Shown here piece by piece: positions 8,644-18,580 of a stretch of DNA of 64,000 nucleotides; the stretch's first letter is position 1, and every line of letters begins with the position of its first letter. Below the pieces are notes generated by a model. It made no database searches, was not told where the DNA came from, and worked only from the letters and a program-made list of their open reading frames with translations. The DNA comes from Chryseobacterium salipaludis (GTDB taxonomy: Bacteria; Bacteroidota; Bacteroidia; Flavobacteriales; Weeksellaceae): positions 310,001 through 374,000 of the forward strand of contig NZ_JALHKS010000002.1 in assembly GCF_022968825.1 (NCBI RefSeq), given 5' to 3'. A program made the position numbers and the translations under genes.

Positions 8644-9873
8644 TTAAACCAGGCTGTTGCGGTCCGTGTAATTCAACTTGAAGAAAATAAAAGTCATGGT
8701 GGAGAAAGCAAGCAGGGAACTGCCGCCATAACTGAAGAAAGGCAAAGGAATCCCGACCGTGGGAAATACACCCATGACCATCCCCAGGTTGATGACAAAG
8801 TGGATCATCAGAATAGAAGCGAAGGAATAACCGAAAACCCTGTTAAAAATCGATTTCTGTTTCTCTGACAGGTAATAAATGCGTCCGATGAAAATAGAGT
8901 AGCAAATTACCAGTAGGGTGCTGCCAAAAAAACCCCACTCTTCGCCAACGGTGCAGAAGATGTAATCAGTGCTTTGCTCAGGTACAAATTTTCCGCGGGT
9001 TACAGAACCTTCCCGGTAGCCTTTGCCCCAAAAACCACCCGAGCCAATGGCAGTTTTGGAATATAAAAGATTGTACCCGGACGTATCACGGAAGGCGCGT
9101 TCCCCTTTATATAACACTTCAATACGTTCCCGCTGGTGTTTGGGCATTTTATCCAGCACGCGCGGTGCTTCCCAGGCCAGCAATGACAGGAGTGAAACAC
9201 CGACCACAATCATGGTGACCGATAGGATGTTCCACGGAATCCGGTGTGAATTAGCATACAGCAGAATCGCTGCTAGTGCAACGATCGCTGCAATCACGTA
9301 CCACGGGTTAATGGCAAGCGCCACCAGAAATACAGCCGCAATCCCAAAACCAACCACAAATACATAGCCTGACAATCCTTCGCGGAAGAGTGCAATAAAA
9401 AAAGCAGTGAAAACCAAAAGCGATCCGGCATCCGGGATCAGCATCACTACCACTGCCGGCACACCAATAATGGCCAGGCTTGACCAGAGAGATTTTTTAT
9501 ATTTTAAATTAAAATCAGGACCTGAAACATAATTGGCCAGCAGTAACGCGGTTCCGATTTTAGCAAATTCAACCGGCTGCAAGCTCACCGGCCCGAATTT
9601 GTACCAGTTTTTTTGACCCAGAATCTCTGTTCCAAACGGGAATAAGCCGATCAGCAAGAGGACACCGATAATATAAATAATGCCGGCCATGTTCTCAAAG
9701 AATTTCGCGCGCACCAGAAAAATAATCAAGCCGACAAAAAGAGACACGCCCAGCCACACGCCCTGGCGGATTCCGCTTGCTGGTTCCACACTGTAAATGT
9801 TGGCCACGGCAAAACCGCACAACAACAAGTACAAAAACAAACCAAATTTATCAATTCCCTGCGCCCACTTCAT
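8644..9873 (-). CDS. rodA: Rod-shape SEDS peptidoglycan polymerase RodA
   Basis: Polymerises lipid II into glycan strands during cell elongation, in complex with PBP2. The 409-residue integral membrane protein has about ten hydrophobic segments. The GSGGFWGKGY motif and the C-terminal GVFPTVGIPLPFFSYGGSS segment are the SEDS (FtsW/RodA/SpoVE) hallmark motifs. A DTSGYNLLYSK segment lies in the long periplasmic loop. Its ATG overlaps the mrdA stop codon by one base (TAATG), implying translational coupling. It is the last gene of the mreBCD-mrdA-rodA operon. Confidence 0.95.
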   Translation of the reverse strand: MKWAQGIDKFGLFLYLLLCGFAVANIYSVEPASGIRQGVWLGVSLFVGLIIFLVRAKFFENMAGIIYIIGVLLLIGLFPFGTEILGQKNWYKFGPVSLQPVEFAKIGTALLLANYVSGPDFNLKYKKSLWSSLAIIGVPAVVVMLIPDAGSLLVFTAFFIALFREGLSGYVFVVGFGIAAVFLVALAINPWYVIAAIVALAAILLYANSHRIPWNILSVTMIVVGVSLLSLLAWEAPRVLDKMPKHQRERIEVLYKGERAFRDTSGYNLLYSKTAIGSGGFWGKGYREGSVTRGKFVPEQSTDYIFCTVGEEWGFFGSTLLVICYSIFIGRIYYLSEKQKSIFNRVFGYSFASILMIHFVINLGMVMGVFPTVGIPLPFFSYGGSSLLAFSTMTFIFFKLNYTDRNSLV

Positions 9874-11879
9874 TACTTCACTTTTTTCATATTCTGCAGA
9901 ATTGAATCCTTTCGGAACTGCAAACGTTTTTTAATATCGGTGGCCGGATTCGCGGCCAGCTGATCTTCCAGCTGCTGCAGCAAAACCGAGTCTTTACTTG
10001 GCTCTTTGTACATTCCTTTTCTTTTCAGGTCTGCCACCCACTGTCGGCGATACTCCGGCATAAAGCTGGCATTTACCAGTTTTTTATACAGATGTTCACG
10101 CTTGATCTCGCCGGTCAGGTATTTTTCTGCTACCACCACCGCTGCCGGACCTGCCCAGGTGGAACCAAAGCCGGCGTGCTCCATGACGGCAGCCACCACA
10201 ATTCGTGGGTTTTCTGCCGGAGCGGCCATCACAAAAATAGAATTGTCTTTTCCCTGAGGAACCTGCGCGGTACCCGTTTTCGCCAGCATGGTGAAGTCGT
10301 TAGATTTGAGCCCGCGTGCGGTTCCATGAAGTACAACTGCATTCATTCCGGCAATGATAGGTTCAAAATGGCGCGGTTCTACCAGGGTTTTATGTTTTAC
10401 CTTAAAACGCGGATCAGGATTTGGTTTGCCATCAATCGCCTTGACGATGTGTGGCGTATAAAACCACCCGCGGTTTACAATGGCTGCAACAGAGTTTGCC
10501 ATTTGCAGCGGGGTAAGGAGCACGTCGCCTTGCCCCATGCCATTAAAAATAGAACCATTTCGCGTGTAATCAGAACTCCAGTCTTTTTTGCCGCTGCGCT
10601 TTTCATAAAATTCACCACTCGGGATGCGCCCGCGGGAACCAACCGCCAGGTCATTATTTAAAAATTCACCCAAGCCGAAACTGCTCATGATTTTCTTCCA
10701 TTCATTCACGCCGCGCGTGGGATCGCCGGGGTATTTATTCATAATCTCAATAAAAGCCCAGGAAAAGTGGCAGTTACTGGATACCTGCAAAGCCGGGATC
10801 AGCGGATCAGCGCCGCCGTGTCCTTTGATTCTCAGTCCGCGGTAATTAAACCCACCGCCGCACGGGAAACGGGTATTCTCATCCATCACGCCCATCTGCA
10901 TGGCGGCTGCCGAGGTCAGCAGTTTGAAAGTAGAGCCGGGCGGATAGGCAGCCTGCAGTGAACGGTCGAAAGTAGGCCGGTTGTTGTAAAGCGTATCCAT
11001 TTGCAGCCGGTAGAGGTTCTTTGATTTTTCCGGGCCAGTAAATAAGTTGGGGTCGATGTCCGGGCCGGTCGCCAGGACGAGAATTTCACCGGTGGCCGGG
11101 TCCAATGCAACAATCGCACCTTGCTTATTGACCAGCATTTCTTCCGCAATCCGCTGCAGATCATAATCAATGGTAAGTGTGAGGTCCTTTCCGGTTACCA
11201 CTTCCTTATCCAAAGCACCATCTTTATAAGACCCGATACTCCGGAGGCGGATATCTTTTTGGATATACTGTACGCCTTTTTCGCCGCGCAGTTCCTTTTC
11301 GTAGGATTTCTCCACACCGCTTTTCCCAATGAAATCTCCCGGCAGATAATAGAGGGAATCTTTTTTAATGTCCCGCTCGTTTACCTCATTGGTATAGCCC
11401 AGCAGGTTTCCGGACGTGGAAATTTCGTATTGCCGCTGCGGACGCGAAACAATATTAAAAGCCGGATATTTAAAGATAATCTCCTGTATTCTGGCAATTT
11501 CCTCGCGATCCAGATTCTTCATAAAAGTCATCGGAGTCAGCTTGGAATAATATCTTTCCTTTTTAATGGCATTTACGGTATTAATGAATTCCTGCTTGCT
11601 GATCCGTACCAGATTGCAGAAGGCGATGGTATCAAAATCCGGCCGCATCAGCGCTTCCGTAAATGAAATTTCATAGCTCGGCTGGTTGCCTACCAAAATC
11701 TTCCCGTTGCGGTCGAAAATCACGCCGCGTTGCGGAATAATGTATTCTGTTTTAATGGAAGTGTTGGCCGCATTCAGTGCGTACCGGTCCGTGAATAATT
11801 GCAGATATGCCAGCCTTGATATAAATATCAGGGCGATGAGCGAAAGGAAAATAGTAATCTTAACAAATTGTGACTTCAA
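9873..11879 (-). CDS. mrdA: Penicillin-binding protein 2 (elongation transpeptidase)
   Basis: A class B PBP that cross-links peptidoglycan made by RodA during side-wall growth. The 668-residue protein has one N-terminal membrane anchor (about 7-28) and a dimerisation/pedestal domain containing RGVIFDRNG (about 51-59). The transpeptidase domain has the SxxK motif STFK at 316-319 (catalytic Ser316), the SxN motif SSN at 367-369, and KTG at 534-536. Its ATG overlaps the end of mreD by four bases and its stop overlaps rodA by one. The C-terminal tail after about 600 is charged and variable. Confidence 0.95.
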   Translation of the reverse strand: MKSQFVKITIFLSLIALIFISRLAYLQLFTDRYALNAANTSIKTEYIIPQRGVIFDRNGKILVGNQPSYEISFTEALMRPDFDTIAFCNLVRISKQEFINTVNAIKKERYYSKLTPMTFMKNLDREEIARIQEIIFKYPAFNIVSRPQRQYEISTSGNLLGYTNEVNERDIKKDSLYYLPGDFIGKSGVEKSYEKELRGEKGVQYIQKDIRLRSIGSYKDGALDKEVVTGKDLTLTIDYDLQRIAEEMLVNKQGAIVALDPATGEILVLATGPDIDPNLFTGPEKSKNLYRLQMDTLYNNRPTFDRSLQAAYPPGSTFKLLTSAAAMQMGVMDENTRFPCGGGFNYRGLRIKGHGGADPLIPALQVSSNCHFSWAFIEIMNKYPGDPTRGVNEWKKIMSSFGLGEFLNNDLAVGSRGRIPSGEFYEKRSGKKDWSSDYTRNGSIFNGMGQGDVLLTPLQMANSVAAIVNRGWFYTPHIVKAIDGKPNPDPRFKVKHKTLVEPRHFEPIIAGMNAVVLHGTARGLKSNDFTMLAKTGTAQVPQGKDNSIFVMAAPAENPRIVVAAVMEHAGFGSTWAGPAAVVVAEKYLTGEIKREHLYKKLVNASFMPEYRRQWVADLKRKGMYKEPSKDSVLLQQLEDQLAANPATDIKKRLQFRKDSILQNMKKVK

Positions 11880-12382
11880 ACCTTTTGTTTGATTTTAAAC
11901 GCAATAGCGTACATCATTATAAAGATAAACGAAAAAGCACTGGTCGCCAGTACATTCAGCAAGACATCAAGAAAGCGGGAAATCTTAAAAATCTCGATAA
12001 ACTGCACCAGCAGCTGATGTATAAAAATACTGGTCGCCACAAAAAATATAAACTGAGACCACTGCAGTGACTGAAACGAAAAGAAGTCCGTTGAAGTATC
12101 TGTGGATGTCCGGAAAATAACAGTCCGGAAATAGGCAATGGCGGTCGTGGCCACAGTGTTAATTCCCCATGTGTATAAAAATGCATCAATTCCCAGGCCC
12201 AGCAGGAAACTTAAAAACAGAAACTGATATTTATTTCTGAAAAAAGGGTAGAACATCACAAACACCGGATACACAACGGGAATATACTTTCCGAACAGCG
12301 TAATGCGGTTCAGCACGAAAATCTGTAACGCAATCAGCAATACAATGATGAGGATATCTGTAAATAAAGTACGGCTCATCAT
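11876..12382 (-). CDS. mreD: Rod shape-determining protein MreD
   Basis: A 168-residue inner-membrane protein with about five hydrophobic segments, placed between mreC and mrdA with four-base overlaps on both sides. MreD is poorly conserved, so the assignment rests mainly on size, topology and position. The FLLGLGIDAF segment is typical of flavobacterial MreD. It links the MreB filament and MreC to the PBP2-RodA synthase. Confidence 0.85.
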   Translation of the reverse strand: MMSRTLFTDILIIVLLIALQIFVLNRITLFGKYIPVVYPVFVMFYPFFRNKYQFLFLSFLLGLGIDAFLYTWGINTVATTAIAYFRTVIFRTSTDTSTDFFSFQSLQWSQFIFFVATSIFIHQLLVQFIEIFKISRFLDVLLNVLATSAFSFIFIMMYAIAFKIKQKV

Positions 12383-13230
12383 TTTTCTCTTTTAATGGTG
12401 GCTTGCAGCGTATCGCTGATGCGCGTCAGTTCTTTCTTCCGCAGGTTTTTAACCACATAAATTTTGCTCAGGTTCCCCATTTTTTCACTGAGTTCCACGG
12501 AAATATCCCAGAAGCCGGTTTTGTTATCCACTTCATAGCCCGCCACGCGACCAATCATAATGCCTTGCGGAAAGATAGCCGATTTTCCATCGGTAATTAC
12601 AGTGTCGCCCACCTTCAGCGGAACATATTTGGGAATGTCGGCGAGGTGCATCACGCGGGAATCTTCTCCTTTCCAGCTTAAAGTTCCGAAATACCCCGAC
12701 TTTTTCAGCGCAGCATTAATCTTAATTTTATTAACGCTCAGAATTGATTGAACTAATGAATATGATTCTGTCGTGTTGATAACAATACCTGCAATACCGG
12801 AAGGTGCCATCACGCCCATTTTAGGTTGCACGCCGTCGCGCTGGCCGCGATTAATGGTGAAATAGTTGTCCTTTCGGTTAATACTGTTGTAAATAATATC
12901 GCCATCTACAAAGGTGTAGATTTGTCCGCCTCCGATGGTGTCGTGCACACGTCGGAATTCAGGGGGTTCTGTTCCGTACGTGCCGTACAACTGCTGCATC
13001 AGCGCTTTATTCTGTGCGATCAGTTGCTCATTGGTTTGCTTAAGCTTCAGGTAAGAAGCTCCTTCGTCAATATAACCTGAAATCCAAGAATTGAGTGCAG
13101 CCGACTGCCCCGCAATCCATGACTGTTGCATTGAATTTCGGGAGAATATCAACACGATAGCGATGGTTTGCAGAAATATAAAGAAGAGGAAAAATCCGTT
13201 CTTCGAAAATATTCTCAGCAAAGACCCCAT
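12379..13230 (-). CDS. mreC: Rod shape-determining protein MreC
   Basis: A 283-residue bitopic membrane protein: a transmembrane helix at about 10-30, then a coiled-coil region (about 60-90, LKLKQTNEQLIAQNKALMQQL) for dimerisation, then the periplasmic beta-rich domain. Segments such as NRGQRDGVQPKMGVMAPSGI and VKVGDTVITDGKSAIFPQGI are conserved MreC features. The periplasmic domain contacts PBP2 in known systems. It lies 17 bases after mreB and overlaps mreD by four bases. Confidence 0.93.
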   Translation of the reverse strand: MGSLLRIFSKNGFFLFFIFLQTIAIVLIFSRNSMQQSWIAGQSAALNSWISGYIDEGASYLKLKQTNEQLIAQNKALMQQLYGTYGTEPPEFRRVHDTIGGGQIYTFVDGDIIYNSINRKDNYFTINRGQRDGVQPKMGVMAPSGIAGIVINTTESYSLVQSILSVNKIKINAALKKSGYFGTLSWKGEDSRVMHLADIPKYVPLKVGDTVITDGKSAIFPQGIMIGRVAGYEVDNKTGFWDISVELSEKMGNLSKIYVVKNLRKKELTRISDTLQATIKREK

Positions 13231-13247
13231 TCAGAAATATTCAGGAT

Positions 13248-14273
13248 TTATCTAATCAGGAAATTGAATTTATCCATATTTTTCAGGGCGATACCGGTGC
13301 CGCGTACGACGGCGCGCAGCGGATCCTCTGCCACAAAAACAGGAAGACCGGTTTTCTTATGAAGTCTGTCTCCCAAGCCGCGCAACAGCGCACCACCACC
13401 TGCCAGGTAGATACCTGTTTTGTAGATATCAGCTGCCAGTTCCGGCGGAGTCAGGGAAAGTGTTTCCATCACGGCATCTTCAATACGGATAATGGATTTA
13501 TCCAGCGCACGGGAAATTTCCTTATAATTCACCATGATCTCTTTTGGTTTACCTGTAATCAGGTCCCGACCCTGTACCGGGATATCTTCAATGTCCACAT
13601 CCAGCTCTTCAACTGCAGAACCCACTTCGATTTTCACGCGCTCGGCCGTGCGTTCCCCGATATATAAGTTATGATGTGTACGCAGGTAATAGGCAATATC
13701 ATTCGTAAAGGTGTCGCCCGCGATTTTCACGGATTTGTCACACACAATTCCGCCCAGTGCCACCACAGCAATCTCCGTAGTACCACCACCTATGTCGATG
13801 ATCATGTTTCCTTCCGGCTTCTGCACATCGATGCCCACCCCTATAGCGGCGGCCATTGGTTCATAAATCAGGCGTACTTCTTTCGCGTTCACTTTCTGAG
13901 CAGAGTCGCGGACGGCTCGCTTTTCAACTTCCGTAATTCCACTGGGAATACAGATGACGATTTTCAGGGTAGGCTGGAATAATTTTCCTTTGATCGCCGG
14001 AATTTGTTTGATGAATTCCTTGATCATATGTTCAGAGGCGTGGAAATCCGCGATCACACCGTCTTTCAGCGGACGGATCGTTTTGATATCTTCGTGCGTT
14101 TTCCCCTGCATGTGCTTGGCATTTTCGCCCACGGCAATCGGCTTTCCGCTGGAACGCTCAATGGCTACGATGGACGGCTGATCTATCACAATCTTATTGT
14201 TGTGGATAATCAGCGTGTTAGCCGTTCCTAAATCTATCGCAATATCCTGCGTGAACATATCAAATAACCCCAT
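13248..14273 (-). CDS. mreB: Rod shape-determining actin homologue MreB
   Basis: A membrane-associated actin-like ATPase that positions the elongation machinery. At 341 residues it is the normal MreB length. Nucleotide-binding motifs are DLGTANT (phosphate 1, about 14-20), IDIGGGTTE (phosphate 2, about 159-167) and LAGGGALLRGL (adenosine, about 288-298). The N-terminus MGLFDMFTQ can serve as an amphipathic membrane helix. It is the first gene of the five-gene elongation operon, with a -7 promoter box 24 bases upstream. Confidence 0.96.
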   Translation of the reverse strand: MGLFDMFTQDIAIDLGTANTLIIHNNKIVIDQPSIVAIERSSGKPIAVGENAKHMQGKTHEDIKTIRPLKDGVIADFHASEHMIKEFIKQIPAIKGKLFQPTLKIVICIPSGITEVEKRAVRDSAQKVNAKEVRLIYEPMAAAIGVGIDVQKPEGNMIIDIGGGTTEIAVVALGGIVCDKSVKIAGDTFTNDIAYYLRTHHNLYIGERTAERVKIEVGSAVEELDVDIEDIPVQGRDLITGKPKEIMVNYKEISRALDKSIIRIEDAVMETLSLTPPELAADIYKTGIYLAGGGALLRGLGDRLHKKTGLPVFVAEDPLRAVVRGTGIALKNMDKFNFLIR

Positions 14274-14297
14274 TTTCTTGCTAAATTTTTAAGGCTA

Positions 14298-14305
14298 CAA
14301 AGATA
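14298..14305 (-). promoter_or_regulatory. Putative -7 box of the mreB operon
   Basis: On the minus strand TATCTTTG (TAnnTTTG) lies 24 bases before the mreB ATG. An imperfect palindrome, TTAGAACAATTCTAA, sits immediately upstream of the box and could be an operator; no regulator is identifiable. Confidence 0.5.
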
Positions 14306-14496
14306 TAACTTTAGAATTGTTCTAAAAATTGGATTCGGCCCTTTTTTGGTTAAAATTTTATTAAAATACAGCTAATTGACTTAAAGTTTTTTCATTTATC
14401 AAAATTAATCCTCTTTACTGAAAATGTGAAAATTACAGCATTCCGATTCTGACATTCATCATAAGTTGCTGACTCTTTAAATTGAATTAAAAAGCG

Positions 14497-14504
14497 TAAA
14501 TTTG
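14497..14504 (+). promoter_or_regulatory. Putative -7 box of the haem operon
   Basis: TAAATTTG ends ten bases before the hemA ATG, so the 5' leader would be only a few bases. A weak TTTA at 14475-14478 could serve as -33 element. Confidence 0.5.
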
Positions 14505-14514
14505 CCGTTGGTCT

Positions 14515-15789
14515 ATGATTAAGGATACTAACATTCACAATACCGCCAATTTTGCTGTTTTAAGTGTCAGTTTCGAGAAAGCTGATGCTGAAGTACGGGG
14601 TAAATTCGCGTTTTTTGATGATCACGTAAAATTTTTTGTTAATGAAGTCTACGAGCTGAACCTGGGGGATGCTTTTGTGGTTTCTACCTGTAACCGCACG
14701 GAGATTTATACCACTTCACAAGATTATCTGAAAATCGCAGAAGTGTATTGTCGCATCGTACAGGTCCCAACTGAGGATTTCATGAAATACGTGCAGATTC
14801 TGAAAAATGAAGAAGCACTGAATCATTTGTTCCGCGTGGCAGCCGGCCTCGAAAGCCAGATTATCGGCGATTTTGAAATTATTGGCCAGATCAAAAATGC
14901 CTACCAGCGTTTCCGCCGCGAAAAAAAATACAGCAATGCGTTTATGGAGCGCGCGATTAATTCGGCCATCCAGATTTCCAAACGTATTAAGAATGAAACC
15001 GGTATTTCCAACGGAGCTGCTTCCGTTTCTTATGCCGCTGTGCATTATATCCTGAAAAACCAAACCCATATTTCCGATAAAAATATTTTATTGCTCGGCG
15101 TGGGTGAAATCGGTCAGAATACCGTTGAGAATCTGGTGAAACACGTGTATAAACCCCGTGTGAAAATTGCCAACCGATCCAATGAAAAAGCAGTGAAGAT
15201 CGCGGATAAGTACCGGATTCCGTATATTCCTTTTGAAAGTCTGAATCAGGAACTGGCAGCTACGGATATCCTCATTGTTGCGACCGGAGCGAAAGAACCT
15301 ATCATTAATAAAACGCATTTCCCGAACGGGCGCGAAACCCTGGTTATTGATCTTTCTATTCCCAATAATGTGGAGAAAGATGTCGTTGAAAATAATAATG
15401 TGCAGTTGGTTGATGTGGATCAGCTTTCCCTGCATATTAATGAAACCATGCGGCAGCGCCAGAAGGAAATCCCCAAAGCCGAAGAAATTATTCGCGAAAT
15501 GACGCGTGAGTTTCTCGACTGGGAAGAAAACCGGCGCCTGGTTCCGAATATCCATCACTTCAAAGCTATCCTGAAAAACATGGAGCGCAATGAGATGCAC
15601 AATATTCACCGAAAACACCGCTATGTGGAAATTGCGGATATGGAACTCTCCGATCGCATGATCCAGAAAATTACAAACCGTTTTGCCAAATATATCATCG
15701 AGCATCCCAACCGCGCCGCGGATCTTACCAAACTGATGCACGAAATCCTTGTAGAACAGCCCAATAACGAATTCCATGAGAAGCATTAG
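14515..15789 (+). CDS. hemA: Glutamyl-tRNA reductase HemA
   Basis: Reduces glutamyl-tRNA(Glu) to glutamate-1-semialdehyde with NADPH, the first committed step of C5-pathway tetrapyrrole synthesis. The 424-residue protein has the catalytic Cys59 in STCNRTE, the AAGLESQIIGD motif, the FMERAINSAI helix, the NADPH-binding LLGVGEIGQN motif (about 197-206) and the C-terminal helical dimerisation domain. It is the first gene of hemA-hemC-hemD-hemE, and its 3' end overlaps hemC by 14 bases. No hemL is present in the window. Confidence 0.96.
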   Translation: MIKDTNIHNTANFAVLSVSFEKADAEVRGKFAFFDDHVKFFVNEVYELNLGDAFVVSTCNRTEIYTTSQDYLKIAEVYCRIVQVPTEDFMKYVQILKNEEALNHLFRVAAGLESQIIGDFEIIGQIKNAYQRFRREKKYSNAFMERAINSAIQISKRIKNETGISNGAASVSYAAVHYILKNQTHISDKNILLLGVGEIGQNTVENLVKHVYKPRVKIANRSNEKAVKIADKYRIPYIPFESLNQELAATDILIVATGAKEPIINKTHFPNGRETLVIDLSIPNNVEKDVVENNNVQLVDVDQLSLHINETMRQRQKEIPKAEEIIREMTREFLDWEENRRLVPNIHHFKAILKNMERNEMHNIHRKHRYVEIADMELSDRMIQKITNRFAKYIIEHPNRAADLTKLMHEILVEQPNNEFHEKH

Positions 15790-16690
15790 AATTGGCACCC
15801 GCAATTCACCGCTCGCCATGTGGCAGGCGCGTGAAGTGGCCCGCCATCTGCAGAATAACAACTGCCTGACTGAAATTTCGCCCATCCTTTCTTCCGGAGA
15901 CAAGAACCTGAAAGAGCCTTTATACGCCATGGGTATCACCGGGATTTTTACCCGTGATCTGGATATGGCCTTACTGAACAAGCAGGTGGATATTGCAGTG
16001 CATTCGCTGAAGGATGTTCCTACGCAACTACCGGAGAATATTGAAATAGTTGCTGTATTAGAGCGTGATTACCCGCAGGATGTTCTGGTGCGCAGTTCCA
16101 AAGCTTCGGGCCTGGAGTTGCATGAACTTCACGTCGCGACCAGTAGCCTGCGCCGTCGTGCGTTCTGGGCAAAGAATTTCCCGGGCGCGCAGTTTTCTGA
16201 CATTCGCGGCAATGTGCAGACCAGACTTAATAAGCTGGAAACAGAAGGTTTCGATGCTACCATGTTCTCCCTAGCGGCCATTGCCAGAATGGATTTGCAG
16301 ATTCCGTATGAGGAATTACCCATGATGCTGTCTGCCCCTGCGCAGGGTGTGGTAGCCATCTGCGCACGAAAAGATGATGAAGGCTTGCGTGAGTTATTTG
16401 CCGGCATTGAGCACGTGCCCACCCGCAAGTGTGTCGATATCGAACGCAGTTTCCTGAGCACACTGGAAGGCGGCTGTACGGCACCGATCGGTGCTTTTGC
16501 TGAAATTAATGAAGTGAATGAGGTGCGCTTTGTGGGCAGGCTCTGCTCGCTGGACGGGCAGGATTGCCTGGAAACAGATGAGGTGTTCACCTGGGAACCC
16601 GGCGTGGATTACGGCGAGATCATGGCACAAAAGATTTTGGATAATGGCGGCCGTGAACTCATGACTGAGATCAAAAAACAACTTCCCTAA
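15776..16690 (+). CDS. hemC: Hydroxymethylbilane synthase HemC
   Basis: Condenses four porphobilinogens into hydroxymethylbilane. The 304-residue protein begins RIGTRNSPLAMWQA, typical of HemC. It has HSLKDVPT (about 76-83) with the catalytic Asp, SLRRRAF in the Arg-rich substrate tunnel, and the dipyrromethane-cofactor Cys234 in GGCTAPIGA. The start overlaps the last codons of hemA in another frame, implying translational coupling. Confidence 0.96.
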   Translation: MRSIRIGTRNSPLAMWQAREVARHLQNNNCLTEISPILSSGDKNLKEPLYAMGITGIFTRDLDMALLNKQVDIAVHSLKDVPTQLPENIEIVAVLERDYPQDVLVRSSKASGLELHELHVATSSLRRRAFWAKNFPGAQFSDIRGNVQTRLNKLETEGFDATMFSLAAIARMDLQIPYEELPMMLSAPAQGVVAICARKDDEGLRELFAGIEHVPTRKCVDIERSFLSTLEGGCTAPIGAFAEINEVNEVRFVGRLCSLDGQDCLETDEVFTWEPGVDYGEIMAQKILDNGGRELMTEIKKQLP

Positions 16691-16707
16691 AAAAAATATT
16701 TTTGGCG

Positions 16708-17400
16708 ATGAAGGTTTTGTTTACCAAACAACTGGATCAGCAGGAAGTACTGGCTGTTCTGGGAAATGATTTTGAAACCGGCTTTCTGGACGTAATCGGA
16801 ATTACGCACCGAAAAGTGGCGCCATTTCCGCTCGGCAACAAATCACTTATTTTCACCAGCGTCAATGGTGTGGATGCTTTCTTTAAAAACGGTTTTCACG
16901 CCAATGAAAATTTTGCCGGTCGCAATTTCAATAAAATTTACTGCGTAGGACAAAAAACCAAAAAGCAATTACGCAAGAATGGTTTCGGCGTTTATAAAAT
17001 GAAAAAAAACGCGCTGGAACTGTCTGAGTTTATTACAGAAAGCGCAACAGGGGAAGCCTTTGTGCATTTTTGCGGCAACCTGGCACTGGATATTCTCCAA
17101 AAGAAACTTCCGCTGCAGAATATACCGTATCAAAAAGTTGTGGTTTATGATACCGAACTGCTGTATCCCAAGAATGAAGAGCGGTATGATGCGATCGCGT
17201 TCTTCTCGCCCAGTGGTGTGCGCAGCTTCATCAAAAACAATACACTCAATTTTAAATATATATTCTCCATCGGCGAAACCACGTCGGCGGAGATAAAGAA
17301 ATATACCGATCAGACCATATTCACGAGCCGGCAGAATGATCTGCAGGCCGTGCTGGAACTCATCCGGCAGCAGGGCCCGATTGCTGAGGCTCATCAATAG
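16708..17400 (+). CDS. hemD: Uroporphyrinogen-III synthase HemD
   Basis: Cyclises hydroxymethylbilane to uroporphyrinogen III. HemD sequences diverge strongly, so the call rests on position between hemC and hemE, on size (230 residues) and on matching elements: an N-terminal VLFTK strand, LIFTSVNGVDAFF, YCVGQKTKKQL, and FFSPSGVRSF followed by FSIGETTSAEI in the second domain. The start chosen is ATG at 16708, 17 bases after hemC; a frame two codons longer starts at TTG. Confidence 0.9.
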   Translation: MKVLFTKQLDQQEVLAVLGNDFETGFLDVIGITHRKVAPFPLGNKSLIFTSVNGVDAFFKNGFHANENFAGRNFNKIYCVGQKTKKQLRKNGFGVYKMKKNALELSEFITESATGEAFVHFCGNLALDILQKKLPLQNIPYQKVVVYDTELLYPKNEERYDAIAFFSPSGVRSFIKNNTLNFKYIFSIGETTSAEIKKYTDQTIFTSRQNDLQAVLELIRQQGPIAEAHQ

Positions 17401-17421
17401 AAGTCTGTAATTAAAAAGATT

Positions 17422-18453
17422 ATGATTAAGAACGATTTATATCTAAAAGCGTTGCGAGGCGAAACAGTAGAGCGCCCGCCTGTGTGGATGATGCGTCAGG
17501 CCGGACGTTTCCTGCCGGAATTCCGTGCCCTGCGTGATGAGTATGATTTCTTCACCCGTTGCCGCACACCGGAACTCGCCGCAGAAATTACCATGATGCC
17601 GATCCGCCGCTATCCGCTGGATGCTGCTATTTTGTTTTCAGATATTCTGGTGGTGCCACAAGCAATGGGGCTGGATTTTGAAATGAGAGAAGGCGTTGGC
17701 CCGTGGCTGGAAAATCCGGTGCGTACGATGGAAGATGTCGTGGAGCGCGTACACGTACCTGATGTGAATGATGAACTCGGATATGTTTTTGATGCCATCG
17801 AACTGACGCTCCAAAAACTGGATAACAGTATTCCGCTGATTGGATTTGCCGGTTCACCGTGGACGATTCTGTGCTACTGCATCGAAGGGAAAGGTTCCAA
17901 AGCGTTTGACGTTGCCAAGAGCTTCTGTTTCCGTCAGCCGGAAGCAGCTCATTTGTTATTGCAGAAAATTACAGATACAACGATTGCGTACTTAAAAAGA
18001 AAAGTTGAAAAAGGCGTTTCTGCCGTGCAGGTTTTTGATTCCTGGGGCGGCATGCTGTCTCCGGAAGATTACCAAACGTTCTCCTGGCAGTATATCAATC
18101 AGATTGTGGATGCACTCAGCCCGCTGACGCACGTGGTGGTCTTCGGTAAAGGCTGCTGGTTCGCCCTGGAAGAAATGACGCTTTCTAAGGTTTCTGCCTT
18201 GGGCGTAGACTGGACGATTCGTCCGGAACTGGCGCGTACCCTTACCAATCATACCATGACTTTGCAGGGGAACTTTGATCCGGCAAGATTACATTCCTCA
18301 CCAGAAACAATCCGTAAAATGGTAAACGAAATGATCAACCGTTTCGGGAAAGACCGCTATATCGCCAACCTGGGCCACGGTATTCTGCCAAATATCCCAA
18401 TGGAGAATGCCGAGGCGTTCATCCGTGCAGTGGTAGATTGGAAACCGCAATAA
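17422..18453 (+). CDS. hemE: Uroporphyrinogen decarboxylase HemE
   Basis: Decarboxylates the four acetate side chains of uroporphyrinogen III to coproporphyrinogen III. The 343-residue TIM-barrel protein has the signature [12 protein letters not shown] (about 18-29) with substrate-binding Arg residues, [12 protein letters not shown] (catalytic Asp), GFAGSPWTI, and the C-terminal [11 protein letters not shown] motif. It is the last gene of the haem operon, 21 bases after hemD, and is followed by a terminator. Confidence 0.97.
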   Translation: MIKNDLYLKALRGETVERPPVWMMRQAGRFLPEFRALRDEYDFFTRCRTPELAAEITMMPIRRYPLDAAILFSDILVVPQAMGLDFEMREGVGPWLENPVRTMEDVVERVHVPDVNDELGYVFDAIELTLQKLDNSIPLIGFAGSPWTILCYCIEGKGSKAFDVAKSFCFRQPEAAHLLLQKITDTTIAYLKRKVEKGVSAVQVFDSWGGMLSPEDYQTFSWQYINQIVDALSPLTHVVVFGKGCWFALEEMTLSKVSALGVDWTIRPELARTLTNHTMTLQGNFDPARLHSSPETIRKMVNEMINRFGKDRYIANLGHGILPNIPMENAEAFIRAVVDWKPQ

Positions 18454-18471
18454 AACTTGTAGACTTCAAAC

Positions 18472-18500
18472 ATAAGCTCCTGTATCGGGAGCTTTTTTTA
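18472..18500 (+). terminator. Intrinsic terminator of the haem operon
   Basis: AAGCTCC (18474-18480) pairs with GGAGCTT (18488-18494) and is followed by a T-run. Confidence 0.85.
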
Positions 18501-18580
18501 TGCATAAGTAAAAGTAAACTTTTAAAAGAAGGGCATTTTTCTGTGGCATAATTATGGGTGCATTTGCGCAAAACCAGCAT

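Noticed and set aside
15088-15981. 297-codon minus-strand frame opposite hemA/hemC
   Set aside because: It is antisense to two well-identified overlapping haem genes and shows no family features.
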